From contig NZ_POWF01000005.1 of NCBI RefSeq assembly GCF_002895005.1, positions 1 through 61,877 on the forward strand: DNA of 61,877 nt, given 5' to 3'. Positions 1-6,631 of the stretch are shown here, in pieces. A program made the position numbers and the translations under genes. Every line of letters starts with the position of its first letter. Positions within the stretch are counted from its first letter, which is position 1. This DNA comes from Hanstruepera neustonica. Its GTDB lineage: Bacteria > Bacteroidota > Bacteroidia > Flavobacteriales > Flavobacteriaceae. The notes below the pieces were generated by a model. The model did no database searches. It was not told where the DNA came from and was given only the letters and a program-made list of their open reading frames with translations.

Positions 1-120
1 TTTAAGTAGAAAAGAGAGGGGATTATCAATGTTGACGAACTTAAATGTTCTACGGCTATATTAACCTTATTCCTCTCTTTTGTTCTTTCTGATTATATAA
101 TAAATTTAGTGATTTGTAAA
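1..120. repeat. Noncoding left edge with an inverted repeat and a short direct repeat
   Basis: No credible gene is seen. A 10-bp perfect inverted repeat lies at 10-19 and 72-81 (AAAAGAGAGG / CCTCTCTTTT). The short motif ACTTAA...ACGGCTATA occurs near 39-60 and again near 119-134, where it enters the first cassette-like repeat. The inverted repeat could be the end of a gene or repeat lying to the left of the window, but the 52-base spacer is long for a simple terminator. Confidence 0.35.
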
Positions 121-124
121 CTTA

Positions 125-286
125 AGACGGCTATAATTCCTTTAGACTTTCCTTGCGGAAAGTCCTCGCAAATTTGCTATCTTTCGGTCACGGCGGGCAC
201 GAGTATGAAATGCGAATTGGCGAAGCAAAATCCTAGCGGATTTCCCGCAACGAGCCATACACAAATACGTTGTGCCCAATTTCAAG
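125..286 (+). repeat. Cassette-type intergenic repeat R1
   Basis: This is the first of three related noncoding elements. It contains the hairpin GACTTTCC-TTGC-GGAAAGTC (145-164) and a block around 200-250 (GGGCACGAG..., GGCGAAGCAAAATCC, GGATTT, CCGCAACG) that closely matches R2. It ends in ACGTTGTGCCCAATTTCAA, corresponding to the right end of R2. The ATG of the following gene comes directly after it. The similarity was judged by eye. Confidence 0.55.
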
Positions 287-287
287 A

Positions 288-854
288 ATGAGAGATATTG
301 AAAAATTAATTAAGGAAATTATTCCACCGCCAACTCGCGAGGAAAGGGAAGGATTTACAAATGACAAAATCATTGCGGGACTAAACAAAGAGGAGTTTTT
401 AGAAGTTGAAAAAAGATTAATTGAGGAACTGAATGAAAAGGATGACCTATTGATTGGGCAAACGTTGGTCGATATGAAATCCGAAAATGCTCTGCCAGTT
501 CTGGCTAAACGACTCGAACAAAAAGATTCTCATTTTGAGAAAATTACGTGGGCTGCTCTAATAAATGACCTCAAAAAGGGAGATTCCGAAATGGAAAAAA
601 TAGCTTTTGAACAATTTGAAAAGTTGGAATTCATTTATGCTGTGCAAGGCTGGATTTTTATGGACTTAATAAAATTCAACAGCCCAAGAATAAGTGAACG
701 GATTGAAAAATACGTTAACCACAAATATGACTTGGTTGCTCACCACGCCAAAATGGTTCTGAATTATAATGGTTATGCGGATTCATATAATTACGTTGAA
801 CCTAAAAAATGGTGGAATTTTGGAAATAAAAAAACTAACCAAAACAATGTATAA
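288..854 (+). CDS. Hypothetical protein (188 aa), helical, possibly HEAT-like
   Basis: Unrecognised soluble protein with no signal peptide or membrane segment. It is rich in Glu, Lys and Leu and appears mostly helical. The segment LPVLAKRLEQKDSHFEKI followed by further helix pairs is reminiscent of HEAT-type repeats of immunity-like or scaffold proteins, but no family can be named. I chose the ATG at 288, directly after repeat R1; an in-frame TTG at 270 would start inside the repeat. The stop codon (852-854) lies inside the left boundary motif of repeat R2, so gene and repeat form one unit, as in a gene cassette. The reading frame itself is convincing; the function is unknown. Confidence 0.7.
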   Translation: MRDIEKLIKEIIPPPTREEREGFTNDKIIAGLNKEEFLEVEKRLIEELNEKDDLLIGQTLVDMKSENALPVLAKRLEQKDSHFEKITWAALINDLKKGDSEMEKIAFEQFEKLEFIYAVQGWIFMDLIKFNSPRISERIEKYVNHKYDLVAHHAKMVLNYNGYADSYNYVEPKKWWNFGNKKTNQNNV

Positions 855-974
855 CCGTAATTACGGCGGATTCGACTACGTCCGGCACGAGCACAAAGTG
901 CGAACTGGCGAAGCAAAATCCTACGGATTTTCTCCGCAACGGAATCATAGCCAAACCGTTGTGTGTCATTTTGA
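843..974 (+). repeat. Cassette-type intergenic repeat R2
   Basis: It begins ACAATGTATAACCG, which includes the stop codon of the upstream gene. It then has the perfect palindrome CCGTAATTACGG (about 854-865), a GCACGAGCACAAAGTGCGAAC block, the hairpin AAAATCC-TAC-GGATTTT (about 916-933), and ends AACCGTTGTGTGTCATTTTGA. The outer ACAA (843-846) can pair with TTGT (959-962). Middle and right parts match R1 closely. Confidence 0.6.
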
Positions 975-1066
975 GAAAACTCGTTACTCAACAAAAACCA
1001 TTGTTCACTCATTATAAATTTTGTGATTAAAAATATTGAAAGATATTTGAGAACCTTATTTAAAAA

Positions 1067-1705
1067 ATGAAATTATTTGTTATAACATTACTCTTAATGC
1101 TTGTTCTTGGTTGCAAATCCCAAAGTAAATCCAACCAAAAAAGAACCGAATTAAAACAAACTATTAATAGTTCAAAAGAGCAAGAAAATTATCGGATTCA
1201 AGAGTTTTTTAAAAGAATTTATGAGAAACAATCTTACTCGATTTACCCTAAAGAGATTAAAGAAATTACCATTGATGAAATTGAGTGGGTTAATGAAACA
1301 AAATTTATATATGATGACAAATCATTCAAAATTTATGAAAAAAACGAAACCCTCAAATTGATTTTAAAAAAAGGCATATTATATCCTCAATTATTTAGTG
1401 GTTTCTCAACTGAACTACGTAAATCTGATAATGAACTTGATTCTCTTTCTGTTTCAGACAGAGCTTTTTACGAAATGAGCAGAGGCGACAATCTTACAAT
1501 ATCTAATTTGGAAGAACTTAAGTTTCTATCTGAATCACCGAAAATTAAAAGATTTAGATTTTGGGTAATGTTTCCAAAAACTACAAATGCTAGAGAATAT
1601 ATGATTGAGTTAACTAACGAAAATGCTGATAAAAACACTGAATTAAAAGAGTTTATAGAGAATTCCAAATTAACATTTTTAAAAATGAGTAATATAATAA
1701 TCTGA
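1067..1705 (+). CDS. Hypothetical lipoprotein (212 aa)
   Basis: The N-terminus MKLFVITLLLMLVLGCKS is a lipoprotein signal peptide with a lipobox (VLGC, Cys16), so the mature protein should be anchored in the inner or outer membrane. The rest is a charged Lys/Glu/Asn-rich domain with no motif I recognise. The ATG at 1067 puts the signal peptide in the right place and follows an A-rich leader. It lies between repeats R2 and R3 with very AT-rich codon use, consistent with a mobile or accessory gene. No functional claim is made. Confidence 0.75.
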   Translation: MKLFVITLLLMLVLGCKSQSKSNQKRTELKQTINSSKEQENYRIQEFFKRIYEKQSYSIYPKEIKEITIDEIEWVNETKFIYDDKSFKIYEKNETLKLILKKGILYPQLFSGFSTELRKSDNELDSLSVSDRAFYEMSRGDNLTISNLEELKFLSESPKIKRFRFWVMFPKTTNAREYMIELTNENADKNTELKEFIENSKLTFLKMSNIII

Positions 1706-1716
1706 CAAAAAACGAA

Positions 1717-1895
1717 CACACAACAATGGATAACCGCATTTGCTCCGCCAGTTCGCTGCGCTCAAGGTAGGCTAGAATCTACTCGGAATTAGCTGCGCTG
1801 AACCTAAAGGTTTGCTAACGTCAGTTCTTAACCAAAAATTTTTAACTTTAATCCCGTAATTGACGGTTATACGAGACCGTTGGCAATAATTTTAA
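1717..1895 (+). repeat. Cassette-type intergenic repeat R3, attC-like fold
   Basis: The left end ACACAACAATGGATAACCG and the right end with CGGTTAT and ACCGTTGGCAATAATTTTAA can fold together. CAAC (1721-1724) pairs with GTTG (1879-1882), and ATAACCG (1730-1736) pairs with CGGTTAT (1864-1870), giving a two-box stem like an integron attC site. The ends match R2, but the interior is unrelated to R1 and R2. The outer box does not fit the textbook GTTRRRY core, so the comparison is structural only. Confidence 0.55.
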
Positions 1896-1966
1896 TATAT
1901 GGCGAATAAAAAGAAAGGGCAACTAACTTAAAACCTATCAGAAAAGTAAATAGAAAGCGCAGAAAA

Positions 1967-2158
1967 ATGAACCAAATAAAAAATATATTCAACAAGATAA
2001 ACTCGTGGTTCAGAAATATAGTGCTAGACGACGTGGATAAGACGTATGACGGACCACTTCCTTATCATAAAAAATTTGGAGAGGTAAAGAAGCGTACTGA
2101 TAAAAAGAATGAAAGAATTGAGCCAGGTGATTGGTTCAATAGTGGTACTATAGGTTAA
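1967..2158 (+). CDS. Small hypothetical protein (63 aa)
   Basis: A short, charged, soluble protein beginning MNQIKNIFNKINSWFRNI, an amphipathic helix, followed by a polar Lys/Asp-rich tail. It starts about 70 bases after repeat R3 and would be the third cassette-like gene of the region. No family recognised. The start is the only nearby ATG; the leader is A-rich with only a weak GA-rich stretch as a possible ribosome site. It may be real or a remnant; confidence is moderate because of its length. Confidence 0.45.
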   Translation: MNQIKNIFNKINSWFRNIVLDDVDKTYDGPLPYHKKFGEVKKRTDKKNERIEPGDWFNSGTIG

Positions 2159-2241
2159 AAAACTTTTGGTAGCACCCTGTATAGCTCATTGCGGCTAATA
2201 TTAGTTTAATTATTTTATCTATTCCCAACTTCTAATTACCC

Positions 2242-2556
2242 ATGTTACTTTAGTTATTACTTACAACATTTGCGTTATTGGGTACAACACTTCCGTTATT
2301 GGTTACCGCACTTCAGTGATTGAGTGGTACACTTCAGTTATTGGTAGGAACATTTCAATGATTGGTTGGTACACCTGCGTGATTAAGTGGTACACTCAAG
2401 TGATTAGACGTTACACTTCCGTTATTGAGTGGTACACTTGAGTTATTGGTAGGAACATTTCATTGATTGGTTGGTACACTTAAGTTATTGGTCGTTCCAG
2501 TTGCGTTATTAGTCATTCCAGTTCAGTGTTTGGTCATTCCAGAGTTTTGATCAGTT
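2242..2556. repeat. 21-bp tandem repeat array, about 15 units, noncoding
   Basis: Fifteen degenerate units of exactly 21 bp run without a phase break from 2242 to 2556. The unit is roughly GGTACACTTCAGTTATTGGTA; the best-kept parts are ACACTT near the centre and GTTATTG or GTGATTG. Several units are nearly identical (for example 2326-2346 and 2452-2472). All frames examined contain stops at the repeat period, so it is not a degraded coding repeat. The rest of the 2159-2690 gap holds nothing else except the promoter described next. Confidence 0.8.
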
Positions 2557-2639
2557 GTTCCAAACTTCTTATTAAAAGCCCCATAAACAAACAGCCAAAC
2601 CCCAAAATCAACTAATTAAAAATAACCCGTTTTCATCTT

Positions 2640-2654
2640 TGGCACGTTGTTTGT
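2640..2654 (+). promoter_or_regulatory. Sigma-54-like (-24/-12) promoter for the 2691 gene
   Basis: TGGCACG at 2640-2646, four bases, then TTGTT at 2651-2655 matches the sigma-54 consensus TGGCACG-N4-TTGCW with the -24 GG and -12 G at the proper spacing; only the -12 C is replaced by T. It sits 36 bases before the start codon, leaving a leader of roughly 25 bases. The preceding 21-bp array could then be the upstream activator-binding region. Confidence 0.5.
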
Positions 2655-2690
2655 TTTTAATGAAGTGAGTTTAATTAAAACCCTGACATT

Positions 2691-3824
2691 ATGAAAAAAA
2701 TAATCTATCTATTAACAGCGCTATTGGTTACCAGTACCGGTGTTAATGCCGCTACAACCACCAAAGCAGATACTAGTTTAGAGAATACAACCTACCGAGG
2801 TTATGGTGAAAATTTCATCTTTGTTGAGGGTGGTATTGAGTTTTCCGTCTTCCCTGATGGTCAATTTGATTTTTATATGCCCCATTATGGCCCTAATGTC
2901 AACGTCGCCATTAATTCGCCAGGCGTGAGTATTAGTTTTAATTCTGGTTATAACTACAATCCTTATGTACAGTATGACGAATTTGGTGCGATTATCCAAA
3001 TAGAACATGTGCCTGTGTTTTATGACTTTTATGGACGGGTTATTCAAGTAGGTGATATTTTTATCAACTACAATTCGCTGGGTTATATTTCGCGTGTAGG
3101 TGGACTTTATGTACACTACAACCGTTTTAATAGATTCTCATATTGTACGGGGTTTATCAATCCGTTTAATCGCGTGTACGTTTTTAGACCATGGCATACT
3201 TATTATAGAATTCCGGCCATAAACCATTGCGTGGTTTACAACAGACCTTATAGACAGTATTACACACCTGTTAGATACGCCTATACCACACCATACCGTA
3301 ATAATTATAGACGTACAACAGCTGTTGCCAGTAGACGCGGGAACACCGTTTATAGAAGTCGCGATTTGGCTACCGTACGCCGTGGAGATGGAAGACGTAA
3401 TGATGCCATTGTCAACACGGCACGTTCAGCAAGACGTGAGATGAGTACTAACTCTGACAGAGCGACCCGTAATAACCGTTCGGCAATGTCGCAAGGTTCA
3501 GAAAGAAATAATCAGGTTAAAAGCACGGCAAGTACCCCAAGAAACAGAGGGACTGTAAATAGTATGGGTAAACCTAATAGAAATAGCGAGCAAGTGAAAC
3601 CACGTACTACAAAGCCCACCCAAAAAGCGCAAGTACGTAATTCTAGAAGTAACCCAGTGAGATATTCGGGTACTAACCGTAATGCTACAGGAAAAACAGC
3701 GACTTATAGAAAAAATAACACTTTTGGAAAACCAAAAGCTACAAATTCTCGTATATCTAATAAAGGAAATAAAACAACTACCAGAGGCGCCAATTCAAGA
3801 TCGCAATCTGGTAGAGGACGATAA
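2691..3824 (+). CDS. Secreted hypothetical protein with an Arg/Asn/Ser-rich C-terminal tail (377 aa)
   Basis: Residues 1-20 are a signal peptide (cleavage near VNA-AT). Residues about 30-200 form a Tyr/Phe/Asn-rich, beta-like domain with repeated short motifs such as YGR and YNR. Residues about 200-377 are low complexity and strongly basic, dominated by Arg, Asn, Ser, Thr and Gly, with no predicted fold. The protein is therefore exported, and the tail could bind polyanions (nucleic acid or acidic polysaccharide); this is inference. It is monocistronic, preceded by a sigma-54-like promoter and the 21-bp array. The family is unknown to me beyond resembling uncharacterised flavobacterial exported proteins. 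Confidence 0.8.
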   Translation: MKKIIYLLTALLVTSTGVNAATTTKADTSLENTTYRGYGENFIFVEGGIEFSVFPDGQFDFYMPHYGPNVNVAINSPGVSISFNSGYNYNPYVQYDEFGAIIQIEHVPVFYDFYGRVIQVGDIFINYNSLGYISRVGGLYVHYNRFNRFSYCTGFINPFNRVYVFRPWHTYYRIPAINHCVVYNRPYRQYYTPVRYAYTTPYRNNYRRTTAVASRRGNTVYRSRDLATVRRGDGRRNDAIVNTARSARREMSTNSDRATRNNRSAMSQGSERNNQVKSTASTPRNRGTVNSMGKPNRNSEQVKPRTTKPTQKAQVRNSRSNPVRYSGTNRNATGKTATYRKNNTFGKPKATNSRISNKGNKTTTRGANSRSQSGRGR

Positions 3825-3851
3825 AAATTTTTTGGTTGGTTAGTTAGAAAG

Positions 3852-3900
3852 TCCTGCGAATAGTATGCCTCAAAGCACATTCGTGGGATTTTCTCGTTTT
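3852..3900 (+). terminator. Probable terminator after the 2691 gene
   Basis: TCCTGCGAAT (3852-3861) pairs with ATTCGTGGGA (3879-3888) using two G-U pairs, followed by TTTTCTCGTTTT. It lies between two convergent genes and touches the stop of the minus-strand flippase. Confidence 0.5.
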
Positions 3901-5353
3901 AACGCTTCAGCAGTTTATTCATAATAGCGGTAATGTCTTCAGAAAAATTAAGTGCATACACGATGAATCCATAAAACGCTGAAATGAGAATAGATTTAAA
4001 AGTGATATTCACCAAGGGGTGAAAACCAAAATCCCAGAAATAGAAGATACCCAAACTCACAATTATCAGGATCATAACTTTGGTCGTACTGAAGGTAAAC
4101 GGCAACATTTTAAACTTGAAATTCACAAACCATATTTTAGCCAAATTGTATAACAGTACTGCCATAAAAGTGGCTGCTGCTGCCCCATTGATACCGTATA
4201 ATGGAATAAAAATTATATTGAGCACAATCGTTAAAATTGCTAAAAAAACACCCAGTATCAAAACCATGCGGTAGTAATCGCTATTAAATAAAATGGCGTT
4301 ATTATTACCCAACAAACTATCGATAAGTTTGGAAACGCCTATGATAAAAACTATCAGTAATCCATCCACATAACTGTCGTTGATTAGCTTGTACAATTCA
4401 TTGATGTTGAGAATAATTAATAAAAATATAAATCCGCTAATAATAAACAGATTAAGTGAACTCTTTTGATAGAGTAATTTTAACTCATATTTGTTATTCT
4501 CATTTAAAAGTTTTGCCGTTAAAGGGCTTACAATCTGGTGCATAGACCGACTAGGCACACTAATAACTGATGCAATGTAAATTGCCACACCATAATAGGC
4601 CACGTTTTCAATAGCCACATACCGATTGAGCATAAACTTATCAATTTCCAAAATAATATTGGCTACCGATCCAGCAATGATAATCAATGAGGTGTACTTT
4701 AAAACCGATGATAAATTGGGAATTTTAGTAATTTTAAATGAAGGGAATCTTAAACTGTAAGCATAGAGTTTCATAATGACCATGCGCAAGAAATATACAC
4801 CCGTAATACCATAAATCAATTGCTCGACTGTAATCCAATTCATAAATAAGCACAGTAACAATATAGTTGTGCCAACCCTATGAAAGACTTCTTTCATAAA
4901 ATTGCCAAATACACTCTGCATTTGCACTCTTGACCATGCATAAAAGACTTCGAAATACGAAAAACAAATGGCCGTAACAAAAATGAGCCATACATAATTA
5001 CCCACTATGGCATTGTTTCCTATAAACCACTGACTAATACCATCAAAAGCCAAATACCCAATTATCCCCAAAGGAATGATGATAGCAAATGGTAAAAACA
5101 GCATCAACATCAAAAAGCTATTTTGTGTCTGACGAGTTTTATAAGACGAATAGAATTTAATAATGGTATTATGAACCCCAAATGCCAAAATAGGCATCAT
5201 CACATTGGCAGTAGACAAAATATAGGTAATCAAACCAAAATACTCATCACTTAAAAACTGGGTGAATAAAAACAAGACGTTAATAGCGCCTATACCAAAC
5301 CCGAGATAGGTGATAATAGTGTTTTTAATTGATTGGTTAACAACAATACCCAT
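3899..5353 (-). CDS. Polysaccharide flippase (Wzx/oligosaccharide flippase family)
   Basis: A 484-residue integral membrane protein with about 12-14 hydrophobic segments from residue 10 to the end and short charged loops, the size and topology of Wzx-type flippases of the MOP superfamily. Such proteins move lipid-linked sugar units across the inner membrane for polysaccharide assembly. The start ATG abuts the stop of the glycosyltransferase gene, so the two are translationally close and probably co-transcribed from the YfhO/DUF4834 side. The substrate cannot be told from sequence. Assignment rests on hydrophobicity pattern, a typical N-terminus (INQSIKNTIITYLGFGIGAIN) and context. Confidence 0.85.
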   Translation of the reverse strand: MGIVVNQSIKNTIITYLGFGIGAINVLFLFTQFLSDEYFGLITYILSTANVMMPILAFGVHNTIIKFYSSYKTRQTQNSFLMLMLFLPFAIIIPLGIIGYLAFDGISQWFIGNNAIVGNYVWLIFVTAICFSYFEVFYAWSRVQMQSVFGNFMKEVFHRVGTTILLLCLFMNWITVEQLIYGITGVYFLRMVIMKLYAYSLRFPSFKITKIPNLSSVLKYTSLIIIAGSVANIILEIDKFMLNRYVAIENVAYYGVAIYIASVISVPSRSMHQIVSPLTAKLLNENNKYELKLLYQKSSLNLFIISGFIFLLIILNINELYKLINDSYVDGLLIVFIIGVSKLIDSLLGNNNAILFNSDYYRMVLILGVFLAILTIVLNIIFIPLYGINGAAAATFMAVLLYNLAKIWFVNFKFKMLPFTFSTTKVMILIIVSLGIFYFWDFGFHPLVNITFKSILISAFYGFIVYALNFSEDITAIMNKLLKR

Positions 5354-6631
5354 TTATAAGAGTTCTGCTAAAGTTTTGGTTAATGTCTCTCTACTATATT
5401 TTTGTAAGCCAATACCGTATGATTGAAGCTTACCCTCTTTATAACTCAAATAATGCTTATAAATTACATCTTTTAATGCTTGATGCGCATCATAGTAAAA
5501 ATATTGGCCTGTATTGGTTTCCCTTAAAATGCCCTCAACATCCGAACCTTTAGGCCCCAACGCCACAATAGGTCTATTGGAAACCATATACTCGAATAAC
5601 TTACCAGGAATTATGCATTTGGTGTCGTCATTATCTATTTCAACCAAAACTAAAACCTGCGATTTTTTTTGATATACAATAGACTCATTATGTGATACAT
5701 AACCTATGTTACTTACATAACTACTTATACCGTAAGATTCAATAGACTTTAAGACCTCGTCACTAACTGAACCTACAAAAATGAGTTCGAAATCAGCTGC
5801 AAAATCTGTGTTTTCATCAATCAATTCCTTAAGTACCAACCACAGGTTTTCTGGATTTCTTTCAGAAAGCAAGGAACCAATATGCGCCATCGAAAACTTT
5901 GAGTCCAAAGGGGGTTGCTTTACTTTATTCACATCATAACCATTGGTAATTACCGTAATCGGCCGATTGGTTTTCTGTGTAAACTCGCGTTTTGTAACCT
6001 CGCTAGTAACAATTAATTGATCGGCTTTTTTAAGTACCTGGTTTTCCAATTCCAAATGCTTTTTTTTAGCCATGTTCGTTAATCGCAGCTGTTTGTGGTA
6101 ACCTATGGTTGTCCAAGGGTCTCTGAAATCAGCTATCCATGGAATTCCTTTGAGCGCCTGTAGTTTTAAACCAATGAGATGTAAACTATGTGGGGGACCA
6201 GTTGTTATAACGGTTTCAATATTAAAATCATCAATATACGTGCTCAAATATTGAACAGAAGGACTTACCCATTGCTTTCTGGCATCAGGAATAAACAAAT
6301 TGCCCCTAATAAATAAGAGGAATTTATCAATAATAGATTGTGATTTATCTTTAGGAATGATACCCTTACTGATTGTTTTTGATTTCTTTTTGGATAATAT
6401 TCCTGCCCACTTATAAGGCTCTCTTATGGCTTGTTTAATTATGGTAACATCTTCTGGAACTTCATCAATTAGGCTTTCATCCACAATAGGATAATGGGCA
6501 TTTGAAGGAATATACACTACAGGCGCAATATCATATTGAGGCAAATATTTAACAAACTTCAACCAACGTTGCACTCCAGGCCCTCCAGCTGGTGGCCAAT
6601 AATAGGTTATGATGAGTACTTTTTTAGGCAC
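5354..6631 (-). CDS. Glycosyltransferase family 4-like protein (425 aa)
   Basis: The N-terminal Rossmann half begins VLIITYYWPPAGGPGVQRW, typical of GT4-type transferases in surface polysaccharide clusters. The C-terminal half has the donor-site region with VGSVSD, IGYVSH and the ...PGKLFEYMVSNRPIVALGP... segment, where the glutamate of the E-x7-E-like motif is expected. It should transfer a nucleotide-sugar residue to a lipid-linked acceptor on the cytoplasmic face. I chose the GTG at 6631 because it gives the usual family N-terminus and overlaps the upstream stop by only 8 bases. The frame is open further to a TTG at 6673, which would add 14 atypical residues. Confidence 0.85.
   Translation of the reverse strand: MPKKVLIITYYWPPAGGPGVQRWLKFVKYLPQYDIAPVVYIPSNAHYPIVDESLIDEVPEDVTIIKQAIREPYKWAGILSKKKSKTISKGIIPKDKSQSIIDKFLLFIRGNLFIPDARKQWVSPSVQYLSTYIDDFNIETVITTGPPHSLHLIGLKLQALKGIPWIADFRDPWTTIGYHKQLRLTNMAKKKHLELENQVLKKADQLIVTSEVTKREFTQKTNRPITVITNGYDVNKVKQPPLDSKFSMAHIGSLLSERNPENLWLVLKELIDENTDFAADFELIFVGSVSDEVLKSIESYGISSYVSNIGYVSHNESIVYQKKSQVLVLVEIDNDDTKCIIPGKLFEYMVSNRPIVALGPKGSDVEGILRETNTGQYFYYDAHQALKDVIYKHYLSYKEGKLQSYGIGLQKYSRETLTKTLAELL

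Noticed and set aside
109-291. Plus-strand frame of 60 codons in the left repeat
   Set aside because: It lies entirely in repeat R1, shows no protein-like composition, and its hairpins explain the sequence better.
769-1017. Open frames of 73-82 codons on both strands over repeat R2
   Set aside because: They overlap the end of the 288 gene and the palindromic repeat; open frames on both strands are typical of such elements.
1468-1719. Minus-strand frame within the lipoprotein gene
   Set aside because: Shadow of a gene with a clear signal peptide on the other strand.
2159-2690. CRISPR array in the 21-bp repeat region
   Set aside because: Units are contiguous with no spacers and vary in sequence; no cas genes are nearby.
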